Shown here piece after piece: positions 44,089-52,749 of a stretch of DNA of 64,000 nt. Position numbers and translations under genes: made by a program. The stretch is from Mucilaginibacter celer (lineage in GTDB: Bacteria; Bacteroidota; Bacteroidia; Sphingobacteriales; Sphingobacteriaceae). Location: assembly GCF_003576455.2 (NCBI RefSeq), contig NZ_CP032869.1, forward strand, positions 992,001 through 1,056,000, written 5' to 3'. Every line of letters begins with the position of its first letter. The stretch's first letter is position 1. The notes beneath the pieces are model-generated. The model was not told where the DNA came from, made no database searches, and saw nothing but the letters and a program-made list of their open reading frames with translations.

Positions 44089-44541
44089 ATGGGTAGATCC
44101 ACAGAAACATTTAGTAAAAAAGAGCGCGAGAAGAAAAAGCTCAAAAAACAACAAGACAAAAAGGAAAGGTCTGACGATCGTAAAACTAACGCTGTTAAAG
44201 GGCAAGGTTTAGCAGATATGATGGCTTACGTTGATGGAAGCGGCAACCTCACCTCCGTGCCTCAAGAGCAGGGTAACCGGAAAAAAGTATTGGCCGAAGA
44301 CATCCAAATCGGTACCCCTAAACAGGAAGATATCGAAGTAGAAACCGTAAGAAAAGGCACAGTAACCTTCTTTAATGAATCTAAAGGCTTTGGTTTTATC
44401 AAAGACCTGCAAACTCAGGAAAGCATTTTCGTACATATCAACTCAGTCAGCTTCGCGATCAAAGAAAATGACAAAGTTACTTTCGAGGTAGAGCAAGGTC
44501 AAAAAGGACCTACCGCTGTAAAAGTCGCGAAAGCTAATTAA
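44089..44541 (+). CDS. cold-shock-domain protein with basic N-terminal extension
   Basis: A 150-aa protein: residues 1-30 are very basic (SKKEREKKKLKKQQDKKER), 30-85 a polar linker, and 86-150 a cold-shock domain with KGTVTFFNESKGFGFIKD and SIFVHINSV. The ATG at 44089 is preferred; the frame stays open back to a GTG at 44035, but that would read through the terminator hairpin. The two-part layout is common in Bacteroidota, where the basic arm may tie the domain to ribosomes or RNA (inference). Confidence 0.9.
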   Translation: MGRSTETFSKKEREKKKLKKQQDKKERSDDRKTNAVKGQGLADMMAYVDGSGNLTSVPQEQGNRKKVLAEDIQIGTPKQEDIEVETVRKGTVTFFNESKGFGFIKDLQTQESIFVHINSVSFAIKENDKVTFEVEQGQKGPTAVKVAKAN

Positions 44542-44820
44542 CGACGGAAACAGAAATGAAAACTGAAGATCTGAAAATAGAATTACGTTAGCTGACCAAA
44601 GATGATTACTTTATCGCCGTTGTTGGTGTTGTCACTGTTGACAATACCAACAGCGGCGCTGGATCACAAGTCATCCACCCACAATACCACCTCACAAGAC
44701 TTGCGCTAACGACCAACAAAAAATCTTCCGAACACCTGTGGTAACAAATACCAACAACGGAGCGGCTGTTTCTTCCCACGGGTTACGCTATTCCTAAACC
44801 CGCGGTAGCTTTTTTTTAAA
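44542..44820 (+). ncRNA. structured 3' region or small RNA after the cold-shock gene
   Basis: A stem-loop at 44615-44658 has a 20-bp stem with a 4-nt loop; its only two non-Watson-Crick positions are G-U pairs on the + strand transcript (they would be A-C on the other), which supports a + strand RNA. The left arm (core CCGTTGTTGGTGTT) can pair instead with AATACCAACAACGG at about 44747-44760, so two exclusive folds exist. A weak CGGGTT/AACCCG stem (44780-44805) followed by eight T residues (about 44812) may end the RNA. No reading frame is evident. Confidence 0.5.
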
Positions 44821-44842
44821 TGACTTCTGTTAATCAATAGTT

Positions 44843-44877
44843 TATCATTTTGATAATATAATTCTACCAAAATGATA
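44843..44877. other. 10-bp inverted repeat in an otherwise plain intergenic stretch
   Basis: TATCATTTTG (44843-44852) and CAAAATGATA (44868-44877) are perfect complements with a 15-nt spacer. It could be a weak hairpin or an operator for the small gene at 45003. The rest of 44820-45002 shows nothing recognisable. Confidence 0.4.
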
Positions 44878-45002
44878 GGCAGTGGTTAACCATCCAATAT
44901 CGATAAATAACAATTTTAACGTAGATGGGGCATGTATGGTGACTTTATGAGCTTTTTGGCACAGGTTTAGTTTGCCCTGGGCATTACAATAAAGTTAAAA
45001 TA

Positions 45003-45185
45003 ATGGATTCGTTTTATATCGTACTCGAAATTACCGCTTTAATAGCCGTAATTATCATTCCGCTGGCTGGCCCAAAAAAGGAAAAAGCATCCCCCAAAAC
45101 AGAAATGAGCGCGCTTGCCGTAAATGCCGATGGCTATCTTGAAAATTTTAAAAGCAGCCCGGAGTATCAACAGCCGGTTGAATAA
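45003..45185 (+). CDS. small single-helix membrane protein
   Basis: A 60-aa protein with one hydrophobic segment (FYIVLEITALIAVIIIPLAG, 4-23), a Lys-rich turn, and a polar tail. No known family. Support for it being real: a sensible start, phylum-typical codons, and a clear intrinsic terminator 29 nt after its stop. Function unknown. Confidence 0.5.
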   Translation: MDSFYIVLEITALIAVIIIPLAGPKKEKASPKTEMSALAVNADGYLENFKSSPEYQQPVE

Positions 45186-45213
45186 ACATCAAAATATCTT
45201 GTTTTGAAAATAG

Positions 45214-45241
45214 AAGCCTTTCATTTTGATAGGCTTTTTTT
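45214..45241 (+). terminator. intrinsic terminator after the small membrane protein
   Basis: AAGCCT (45214-45219) and AGGCTT (45231-45236) form a stem with an 11-nt loop, followed by a run of T residues to 45241. Confidence 0.75.
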
Positions 45242-45393
45242 ATGCGGATAGATCAGCCGCAAACTTAAAATCTTCATTTACATCATCTAAACCCATAAAT
45301 GGCTTGGGTGTGCCACAACGGGCATTCTTTTGGCATTGGGGTATGTACAGTTATTCAACAAATCCGTGCTGGTAACTGAAATAAACATTTAAA

Positions 45394-45939
45394 ATGGAAG
45401 ATGAACGAATTATTGTGAGGCCGGCCATCCCGGCCGATGTGGTATTTGCCGACGAGATCATCAAAGAAATGGAAACCTCGGCCATAGCAAGGGGCTCAGG
45501 CATTTCAAAAAGATCGGCCGCCTCAGTAATTGAAAAGATCGACGAAGGCAAGGCCATCGTAGCCGTAACCGAAACCGGCGAATGGGTAGGTTTTTCGTAC
45601 ATCGAAACCTGGGATAACGGCGAATTTGTATCCAACAGCGGTTTAATTGTATCGCCAAAACACCGTAACCAGGGTGTGGCGTCCGAAATCAAGAACCGGA
45701 TTTTTAACCTGTCGCGCAGCAAATATCCTTGGGCAAAAATCTTTAGTATCACCTCCGGACTGGCTATCATGAAAATGAATACCCGTTTAGGTTTCGAGCC
45801 GGTAACGTATTCGGAAGTGGCGCGCGAAACCCGTTTTTGGGATGCCTGCAAAAGCTGTGTGAACTATGATGTACTGCAAAATAAAAACCGCTGTAACTGT
45901 CTGTGTACAGCCATGTTGTTTGATCCTCAATTAAACTAA
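45394..45939 (+). CDS. GNAT-family acyltransferase with Cys-rich tail
   Basis: A 181-aa acyl-CoA-dependent transferase. The acetyl-CoA loop is seen as LIVSPKHRNQGVASEIKN (Arg/Gln-x-x-Gly pattern) at about 84-101, preceded by VAVTETGEWVGFSYIE. The C-terminus has six cysteines in a short span (CKSC ... CNCLC), possibly metal-binding. It resembles the GNAT protein at the head of Bacteroidota arginine clusters that acylates glutamate (from memory). Here the next gene, 6 bp on, is an ArgE-like deacylase, but no other arg gene is present. Confidence 0.82.
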   Translation: MEDERIIVRPAIPADVVFADEIIKEMETSAIARGSGISKRSAASVIEKIDEGKAIVAVTETGEWVGFSYIETWDNGEFVSNSGLIVSPKHRNQGVASEIKNRIFNLSRSKYPWAKIFSITSGLAIMKMNTRLGFEPVTYSEVARETRFWDACKSCVNYDVLQNKNRCNCLCTAMLFDPQLN

Positions 45940-45945
45940 CCTGTT

Positions 45946-47121
45946 ATGATAAAAACATTAAGCGAACAGCAGCCGGCCATAGCCCCGCCAGTGCAAACGC
46001 TGCCCTTAAACCCCCATTTTTTTAGCGAAAGTGTTGTGCTGCTGCAAAAAATGATCAAAACGCAATCCTTTAGCGGTAATGAATCGGCAGTTGCCGATAT
46101 CATTCACCAGTATCTGTACGAATACTCGGTAAAGGTGCACCGCAAGGGAAATAATATCTGGTGCTTTAATAAATACTACGATGAAACTAAACCGACAATA
46201 CTGCTTAACTCTCATGTGGATACGGTTGTGCCAAACGAGGGTTATACAAAAGATCCGTTCTGCCCGGAAATAGCCGATGGCAAACTTTATGGCCTTGGCA
46301 GTAACGATGCCGGTGGTTGCGTGGTATCATTGATAGCAGCCTTTCTGCATTTTTACAGCTACCATGGCCTGGGCTTTAACCTTTGCCTGGCCATTACCGC
46401 CGAGGAGGAAAACTCGGGCGAAAACGGTATTAAATCAATCCTGCCTTTGCTGGGTACTTGCGAGCTGGCCATAGTTGGCGAACCTACGCTGTTGCAAATG
46501 GCCATTGCCGAAAAAGGCAACCTGGTTATTGATTGTGTAAGTAACGGCCGCCCCGGCCATGCCGCACGCGAGGAGGGAGATAACGCCATCCATAAATGCC
46601 TGCGCGATTTGGAATGGTTTAGCCTTTACCAGTTTCCGCAGCAATTGAAAGGTTTGCCGCCCGTAAAAATGACGGTGACTACCATTAAAGCGGGTTCGCA
46701 ACACAATATTGTGCCGGGGCGTTGCGAGTTTACGGTGGATATCAGGCACGATGATACTTTTTCGCAAAAAGAGATTGTGGATATTATCAGGCGAAATGTT
46801 TCCTGCCAGGTAAATCCGCGTCCGGGTTCGTTGGGTGCATCATCAGTTTCGCCCGAGCATCCTATTGTTAAGGCCGGTATTGCAATTGGCTGCAAAACTT
46901 ATATTTCGCCTACCACCTCAGATCAGGCCTGGTTATCTATCCCCTCGGTTAAGATTGGTCCCGGCGATTCGGCCCGCTCGCACTCGGCAGATGAATTTAT
47001 TTACCTCGAAGAAATTAAGAAAGGTACCGGCCTGTATGTAAGGCTGCTTGAAATGCTGCCGCTGATGCTCATCAATAATCCTAACAAATACAAAAATGAA
47101 ATCAGGCATATTAATAATTGA
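45946..47121 (+). CDS. M20 metallohydrolase, ArgE/DapE-like deacylase
   Basis: A 391-aa zinc amidohydrolase. Ligand motifs: LLNSHVDTVVP (His and Asp), GLGSNDAGGC (bridging Asp), TAEEENSG (catalytic Glu-Glu), VGEPT, and C-terminal SHSADEFI (His). The lid/dimer domain is at about 185-290 (NGRPGHAAREEGDNAI). Closest in style to N-acyl-ornithine deacylases of Bacteroidota. It sits between a GNAT acyltransferase and a sigma-54 regulator; its last 26 bp overlap the regulator gene. Confidence 0.88.
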   Translation: MIKTLSEQQPAIAPPVQTLPLNPHFFSESVVLLQKMIKTQSFSGNESAVADIIHQYLYEYSVKVHRKGNNIWCFNKYYDETKPTILLNSHVDTVVPNEGYTKDPFCPEIADGKLYGLGSNDAGGCVVSLIAAFLHFYSYHGLGFNLCLAITAEEENSGENGIKSILPLLGTCELAIVGEPTLLQMAIAEKGNLVIDCVSNGRPGHAAREEGDNAIHKCLRDLEWFSLYQFPQQLKGLPPVKMTVTTIKAGSQHNIVPGRCEFTVDIRHDDTFSQKEIVDIIRRNVSCQVNPRPGSLGASSVSPEHPIVKAGIAIGCKTYISPTTSDQAWLSIPSVKIGPGDSARSHSADEFIYLEEIKKGTGLYVRLLEMLPLMLINNPNKYKNEIRHINN

Positions 47122-48436
47122 TGATGAGGTTAAGCTAAGCGAGCTGATGGCCCGCATCCTAATGCTTGAAGGTTATGATGTGATCCAGGCACCCAATGCT
47201 AAAGCCGGTTTGCGCATTATTGAGCGGGAGGATATCCGTGTGGTTTTAAGCGATGTGAAGCTGCCCGACGCCAATGGCGTTGAATTGGTGCAGCGCATCA
47301 AGCAAATAAAACCTTATATCGAGATTATAAACTTAACAGCTTTTGGGTCGATAAGTGATGGCGTGCTGGCCATAAAGAACGGTGCTTTTGATTATTTAAC
47401 CAAGGGCGATGATAATGATAAAATACTGCCGCTGGTAAGTAAGGCGCTGGACAAGGCTAATCTGCAATACCACATCAGCGAAATGCAGAATGAGGTGGAA
47501 ACGCAGCATGGTTTCCCGATAGTGCTGGGCAATTCGCCTGCTATTCTGGAGGCGGTAGAGCTGGCAAAAAAAGTGGCGCGCACTGATGCTACCGTTTTGC
47601 TTTTGGGCGAAACAGGCACAGGTAAAGAGGTATTTGCCGAAGCCATTCACTACGAAAGCCTGCGTAAAGAAAAGCCCTTTGTTGCAGTTAACTGCAGCGC
47701 CTTTAGCAAAGAGTTGTTGGAGAGCGAACTGTTTGGTTACAAAGCAGGTGCCTTTACCGGGGCCCTTAAGGATAAAAAAGGCCTGTTTGAAGAAGCCAGC
47801 GGCGGTACCATTTTTTTGGATGAACTGGGCGAAATGAGCCACGATTTGCAGGCTAAGCTTTTGCGGGTGCTGGAAAACGGCACATTTATAAAAATAGGCG
47901 AAACCAAAACCATCAAGGTTAACGTGCGCCTGATAGCCGCTACCAACCGCGATTTGCAAAAAGAATCGGAAGAGGGGCATTTCAGGCTCGATTTGTTTTA
48001 CCGTCTGTCGGGTTTTTCTATTGTATTGCCGCCCCTGAGGGATAGGATAGGGGATATTGAAGTGCTGGCCCGGCATTTTATCAAACTATACTCGGCCAAG
48101 GTGAAAAAGAAACAGCCCGATGTAGATGCCGGTTTTTTTAAGCTGCTTAACCAGCATAAATGGAACGGCAATATCCGCGAGCTAAAAAACGTGATTGAGC
48201 GGGTTATTATCCTGATGGACGAGCCGGTACTTACCCCCAAACTACTCCCCAATGAGTTTCATAACGGAGGCTATTATGACCTGGTTGCGCTTGATCTGGA
48301 TAGCGTAGAGAAACACCACATCCGCCGGATATTGAAGTATGTTAAAGGCAATAAGTCTGAGGCGGCGAGGGTGCTGGGGATTGGCCTGGCTACGCTTTAC
48401 CGAAAGATTGATGAGTATCATATACTGATGAATTAA
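47096..48436 (+). CDS. sigma-54-dependent response regulator (NtrC-like)
   Basis: A 446-aa NtrC-type activator. REC domain with Asp9/Asp10 and phospho-acceptor Asp53 (VVLSDVKLPD), switch region LTKG; AAA+ domain with GETGTGKE, GAFTGA and FLDELGEM; C-terminal Fis-type HTH (NKSEAARVLGIGLATLYRKIDEYHI). Its first 26 bp lie inside the M20 gene, so the three genes from 45394 form one unit. No kinase is adjacent. Followed by 740 bp of repeats. Confidence 0.92.
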   Translation: MKSGILIIDDEVKLSELMARILMLEGYDVIQAPNAKAGLRIIEREDIRVVLSDVKLPDANGVELVQRIKQIKPYIEIINLTAFGSISDGVLAIKNGAFDYLTKGDDNDKILPLVSKALDKANLQYHISEMQNEVETQHGFPIVLGNSPAILEAVELAKKVARTDATVLLLGETGTGKEVFAEAIHYESLRKEKPFVAVNCSAFSKELLESELFGYKAGAFTGALKDKKGLFEEASGGTIFLDELGEMSHDLQAKLLRVLENGTFIKIGETKTIKVNVRLIAATNRDLQKESEEGHFRLDLFYRLSGFSIVLPPLRDRIGDIEVLARHFIKLYSAKVKKKQPDVDAGFFKLLNQHKWNGNIRELKNVIERVIILMDEPVLTPKLLPNEFHNGGYYDLVALDLDSVEKHHIRRILKYVKGNKSEAARVLGIGLATLYRKIDEYHILMN

Positions 48437-49174
48437 TTGATCATGATAAATCCTCTTTGTCATGCTGAGTAAATAAAAGCCGCGGCCTCTGAAGGATATA
48501 TGACATTTTCACCTTTGTCATGCTAAGGAACGAAGCATCTTCTTCGTTCTGCATAGCCGCCATGCTTGTCATGGGTAGGAACGAAGGATCTTCTTCTTAC
48601 GCTGCCGCAAGCGTCCTCGCTTGTGGCCCGTGTTTAGGTCTGCGACTTGATGAGATGGTTAGCTTAGAACCACAAGCGAGGACGCCATAGCCGTTAACTT
48701 AAGGGTTAAATCGTTAAAAAGCAGGGGAATTTGCGATTCCCCTCTTGAGAGGGGTGGAGGGGTGTGTTATTCTGCATGCGGCTTATCGCTTGTATAACAC
48801 ACCCCTTCTCCCACTCTTTCCCATCGCGCCCCCTCTTGAGAGGGGATTTTAAACGCGATTAGGCTAAAATATTCGCTTAAGTTAACGGCTATGGCGAGGA
48901 CGCTTGCGATAGCGTTGAGCAATGACTTTAATCATAAAGTTTTCACACTCACCATGAGAAAATCACCATCTCAAAATGAGATACTTTATCAAACTATCGC
49001 TCAACGGAAAATAAAATAAAAATTAATAGAGGTCTGATAATCAAATCAACCACAAAATATTGCAACCACTTGGTATAGCAATTGGCAGGCGTGCCATAAT
49101 TAACGCAGGCCGGGGCAAATTAAATTAAACACTGCTAACTGCCCCTGTCGCGAACAATTAATATCATATTTAAA
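48437..49174. repeat. 738-bp gene-free region of nested inverted repeats
   Basis: Three TGTCATG(C/G) repeats with AACGAAG(C/G)ATCTTC (48455-48600). Then GCGTCCTCGCTTGTGG (48610) faces CCACAAGCGAGGACGC (48670). Next, ATAGCCGTTAACTTAAG (about 48687) faces CTTAAGTTAACGGCTAT (about 48877), enclosing an inner pair based on GATTCCCCTCTTGAGAGGGG and GTGTGTTAT/ATAACACAC. So one MITE-like unit appears inserted in another. The final 200 bp contains TTGGTATA-N4-TTGGC (49070-49086) upstream of the porin gene, a weak sigma-54-like site. Confidence 0.7.
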
Positions 49175-50566
49175 ATGAAAAAACTTCTCTTATTTATTGC
49201 TTTAGGCCTTACATTACTTTTAGCTTATGCACAGGCAAACGCTGCATCTTTAACCGATACTACCGCCGTTAAAGACACCGTAAAAACCAAACCCGAACCA
49301 TTTGCCTTTGGCGATTTTACTTGGCTTAACGGTAACGACCGCCGCCACAAAGCCCTGTTGGATACCAAATACTTCACCGGTCGTTTTTTGTTGGATTTTA
49401 ACTATACAGCCTCAAACCATAACCCGGTTGACCATACCGTGGTAGGTTCAACCGCCCTGGCCCGCGATCATGAATTTGAGATCTCGACAGTGGCTTTAGG
49501 CGGCGACTTTCATTATGATAATGTACGTGCCAGCGTGCTTACGCAGTTCGGCACCCGCTCAACCGTAGTGCCCCGTAATGATTTCAGCGTTACCCGCGGC
49601 CAGTTCGATCTGGCAACGGCTTACCGTTATTTAAGCGAGGCCAATGCCGGTTACCACTTTGATGTACTGAATGGTATTAACGTTGACGCAGGTATTTTTA
49701 TGTCATACATTGGTTTGTTCTCTTATTACAATGCCGAAAACTGGGCCTATCAGCCATCATTTACCAGCGATAATACGCCATGGTTTTTTAACGGTGTAAG
49801 GATCCAGATCTTCGTATCAGATAAATTGAAGATAGAGCCCTGGATTATCAACGGCTGGCAATCGTATGGCATGTTTAACAGCAGGCCGGGTATTGGCGGC
49901 CAAATTTTGTGGAGACCAAAAGAGTGGTTACAGGTATTATCAAACAACTATTACGGTGCCGATACGCAGGATAAACCAGGTCGTAAACGCTTCCATACCG
50001 ATAACAGTGTGGAGGTACGCTACTATAAAAATAAAAACACATTTGTAAACAGTTCGGCCTTTTCTATCACGGGCGATTTGGGTTACGAAAAAGGTGATGG
50101 TGTAAACGGTTTTAAATCAGACCCGGTTAAAGGCCCTGAACAATATTTTGCAAGCGCGATGGTGTACCACCGCATGGTAATGGCCAAAGGGCACCTGGGC
50201 TGGACGGTTGGCGGTGGAGTAATGAACAACCCCGGCCGTTACCTTGTGCTTTACCCAACAGGCGATGCCAACCCTATTCCGGCCGTGGGTACGGGCAATA
50301 TCGGCACACATCCATTTTCGGCAAATCCGGGCGATAAATTTCATGGTTACGATTACTCAACCACAATCGATTTAATGCCTAACGATTACCTTACCTTCAG
50401 GATGGAAGTGGTACATCGCCATGCCGATGTGCCTTACTTTGCCGGTCACGGTGGTGTTACATCGCCGGATGGTTACAATACCACACCACTTGGCGGTACT
50501 AATTTTGTACCTGATCTGGTAAACTCAGAAACGAGGTTTATAGCTGCTTTGCTGGTTAGGTTTTAA
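49175..50566 (+). CDS. outer-membrane beta-barrel porin (BBP2/OmpL-like)
   Basis: A 463-aa exported protein: signal peptide (1-24), short spacer rich in Asp/Thr/Lys, then alternating aromatic beta strands throughout, ending in a C-terminal phenylalanine (FIAALLVRF), the outer-membrane barrel signature. Phrases such as FTWLNGNDRR, GIFMSYIGLFSYYNAENWAYQPSF and DYLTFRMEVVHRHADVPYFAG are those of the BBP2 (OmpL-like) family. Likely a diffusion channel; substrate unknown. A hairpin terminator follows. Confidence 0.85.
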   Translation: MKKLLLFIALGLTLLLAYAQANAASLTDTTAVKDTVKTKPEPFAFGDFTWLNGNDRRHKALLDTKYFTGRFLLDFNYTASNHNPVDHTVVGSTALARDHEFEISTVALGGDFHYDNVRASVLTQFGTRSTVVPRNDFSVTRGQFDLATAYRYLSEANAGYHFDVLNGINVDAGIFMSYIGLFSYYNAENWAYQPSFTSDNTPWFFNGVRIQIFVSDKLKIEPWIINGWQSYGMFNSRPGIGGQILWRPKEWLQVLSNNYYGADTQDKPGRKRFHTDNSVEVRYYKNKNTFVNSSAFSITGDLGYEKGDGVNGFKSDPVKGPEQYFASAMVYHRMVMAKGHLGWTVGGGVMNNPGRYLVLYPTGDANPIPAVGTGNIGTHPFSANPGDKFHGYDYSTTIDLMPNDYLTFRMEVVHRHADVPYFAGHGGVTSPDGYNTTPLGGTNFVPDLVNSETRFIAALLVRF

Positions 50567-50653
50567 GCCGCGGACTTTTATATAAACGTACTTTGAAACC
50601 GCGATAACTTATTCCTTTTTCATTGTGGAGGATAGGTTTAGTAGAGGTTGGAG

Positions 50654-50679
50654 GCCGGGTTTTGCCGCCCGGCTTTTTT
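50654..50679 (+). terminator. intrinsic terminator after the porin gene
   Basis: GCCGGG (50654-50659) and CCCGGC (50668-50673) form a stem with an 8-nt loop followed by T residues. The remaining 225 bp before the next gene shows only a small AAACAT/ATGTTT hairpin (50816-50835) and no clear promoter. Confidence 0.85.
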
Positions 50680-50904
50680 ATGCCCTTAATTTCGCCGGAT
50701 GCAGTACCGGACAGATTGATAAAAGGTTTTACCTAAAAAGTAAAATTTAATCTGCTGATGCATAATGTGCTGGCTTTTTTGACAGGAAAGGCGAAGGGAA
50801 CAATATTGTGTGTTTAAACATTTTTTTCAATGTTTGCGCCAAAATAAAATAGTATGCCTGTTTAAGGGGGCTATTTAACTTTAATTACAATACATAATAA
50901 TAAA

Positions 50905-51495
50905 ATGAAAAATTCAATTAAAATCATCATCCTGATGGTGTTGATCGGGATGCAGGCAGGAAGGGTAAATGCCCAGGGTAATGAAACGGGAATATATTTA
51001 ACCGCCGCAGATTACAAGGCCGGGAAACTAAGCTATGCCAACGCAACCAACCTTAAACTTAACGGGTTTTTGGGTGGAAGCCGTGTTAGCTTCACCGATC
51101 AGGGAAAAAAAGTGAAACTGAAAAAAGCAGGAATTTATGGTTATCGCGTTAACGGTGCCGATTACAGGTACCAGGGTAACCAGGCCTATCGGATCCTGGA
51201 TACAGCCGGCTTCACCATTTACAGCCGCGAGCGTTTGGTGCCGCAGGGTAAAGGTTATGCAACTACCATCCAATACTATTATAGTGTTGATGGTGCGTCG
51301 GTTGTTAATGATTTAACTGTGGCCAATATCGGCAAAAGTTTCGCGGGCCAAACCGAATTCAGGTATAATCTTGAGGGATCTTTCCGCGGAGATGCTGATC
51401 TGGCCGCCTACGATAAGCTGAGCAAACAATACAAAATAAAATACCTGTATTTTGAGCAACAGCGCCACGCTGCCCAACAGCACGCATCCATTTAA
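50905..51495 (+). CDS. secreted protein of unknown function
   Basis: A 196-aa exported protein with a signal peptide (1-24, ends NAQG). The body is beta-rich (GIYLTAADYKAGKLSYAN; GIYGYRVNGADYRYQG) and ends in a Gln/His-rich tail (EQQRHAAQQHA). It resembles the many small secreted Bacteroidota proteins that begin 'giYlTaaDy..gkls'. No catalytic motif. Confidence 0.65.
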   Translation: MKNSIKIIILMVLIGMQAGRVNAQGNETGIYLTAADYKAGKLSYANATNLKLNGFLGGSRVSFTDQGKKVKLKKAGIYGYRVNGADYRYQGNQAYRILDTAGFTIYSRERLVPQGKGYATTIQYYYSVDGASVVNDLTVANIGKSFAGQTEFRYNLEGSFRGDADLAAYDKLSKQYKIKYLYFEQQRHAAQQHASI

Positions 51496-51554
51496 TAAAT
51501 AACTATTAACTATTTGATTAAATCCCCCCGGTTCGGCATTGTCCGGATCAAAAC

Positions 51555-51582
51555 AAAAGTCCCGGCGCAAGGCCGGGCTTTT
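51555..51582. terminator. bidirectional terminator between convergent genes
   Basis: CCCGGC (51561-51566) pairs with GCCGGG (51572-51577) over a 5-nt loop, flanked by AAAAG/CTTTT, serving both the rightward secreted-protein gene and the leftward PLP-enzyme gene. Confidence 0.8.
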
Positions 51583-51586
51583 GTGT

Positions 51587-52747
51587 TTAGATGCTGTTAA
51601 GGGCCTGCTCCAGGTCGGCAATGAGGTATTGCGGCTCTTCGAGGCCGATGTACATCCTGATGAGCTGGTGGCGCTCATCGTGTTCGTTATACTGATCTTC
51701 ATTAACTGAGGCTATAGCCGGTACTACCAAACTTTCGTGCCCTCCCCATGATACCGCCAGTAGAATATGTTTCAGGCTGTTGCAAAACGTTTCTATTTTA
51801 TCAAACGAGCTGTTTTTTAAGGTGATGCTGAATAGGCCGCCGCAACCCTGCATTTGCTTCCGGACCAATTCGCGCTGTTCAAAATCGGGACTGAAGGGCC
51901 ATATCACTTTTTGCACTTTAGGATGGTTTGCAAGCCATTGGGTAACGGTTTTGGTACTCTCAAAACTTCGCTGTAAACGTAGTGGGAGGGTGCGCAGGCC
52001 ACGTAGCAGCAGCCAGGCTGCGGGCGGCGAAAGTGCGGGGCCAAGGTTCATAAATTCATGCTCAAAAATATATTTAAGCATTGCTTTATTGCCGGTAAGC
52101 ACACCTGCTACCACATCCGAGTGCCCACCAATATATTTTGTTGCTGATTGCGCTACCAGATCTACACCCAACGATATGGGCTGTTGAAAAAGCGGGCTGC
52201 AATAACTGTTATCAATTAAGGTTGTTATGTTTTTTGAACGGGCCAGCGTGGTTACGCGTTTTATATCCTGCAAATCGTAACAAAAAGTGTTGGGGCTTTC
52301 CAGGTAAATCAGCCGTGTTTGTGGCTGTATTGCTGCTTCGAAATTTTCGAAAACTGTTCCGTCGATAAAAGTAGTGGTGATGCCGAATTTGGGCAGCAAA
52401 TCCTGAAAAAGCTTGATGGTCCAGCTGTAAATATTATCAACTGCGATAATATGATCGCCCGATTTTAATAGCGAGAGGATAGGGATACTGATGGCGCTTA
52501 TCCCGCTGCTGAATAATAGCGCGTCTTCAGCACCATCAAGGGCTGCCAGTTTTTTTCGTAAAATATTAAGTGTGGGGTTTTGTCCGCGCGAATAAAGGTT
52601 GCCCTCAAACTCGTCTTTCATGGCGGTTCTCAGTCCGGCAACATCTTTAAAACAAAAGTTGCTGCTTTGCATAATAGGCGGCGAAACGGCGTTGAAGTAC
52701 TGATCTCTTTCTTCTCCCAGTTCATTTAATATAAATGAAATATCCAT
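51587..52747 (-). CDS. PLP-dependent trans-sulfuration enzyme (Cys/Met metabolism family)
   Basis: A 386-aa enzyme. Fold-type I features: LYSRGQNPTLNILRKKLAALDGAEDALLFSSGISAI (substrate and cofactor loop), LIDNSYCSPLFQQP (cofactor Asp), and SATKYIGGHSDVVAG with the Schiff-base Lys. The C-terminal domain carries SWGGHESLV. It could be a cystathionine gamma-synthase, beta-lyase or methionine gamma-lyase. The ATG at 52747 is 2 bp after the permease stop; longer starts would run into that gene. Pairing with an amino-acid permease favours uptake plus breakdown or conversion. Confidence 0.88.
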   Translation of the reverse strand: MDISFILNELGEERDQYFNAVSPPIMQSSNFCFKDVAGLRTAMKDEFEGNLYSRGQNPTLNILRKKLAALDGAEDALLFSSGISAISIPILSLLKSGDHIIAVDNIYSWTIKLFQDLLPKFGITTTFIDGTVFENFEAAIQPQTRLIYLESPNTFCYDLQDIKRVTTLARSKNITTLIDNSYCSPLFQQPISLGVDLVAQSATKYIGGHSDVVAGVLTGNKAMLKYIFEHEFMNLGPALSPPAAWLLLRGLRTLPLRLQRSFESTKTVTQWLANHPKVQKVIWPFSPDFEQRELVRKQMQGCGGLFSITLKNSSFDKIETFCNSLKHILLAVSWGGHESLVVPAIASVNEDQYNEHDERHQLIRMYIGLEEPQYLIADLEQALNSI

Positions 52748-52749
52748 AG

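Noticed and set aside
44950..44990. TTGGCAC...TTTGC upstream of the small membrane gene as sigma-54 site
   Set aside because: The two halves look right, but GG and GC are 14 nt apart in place of 10.
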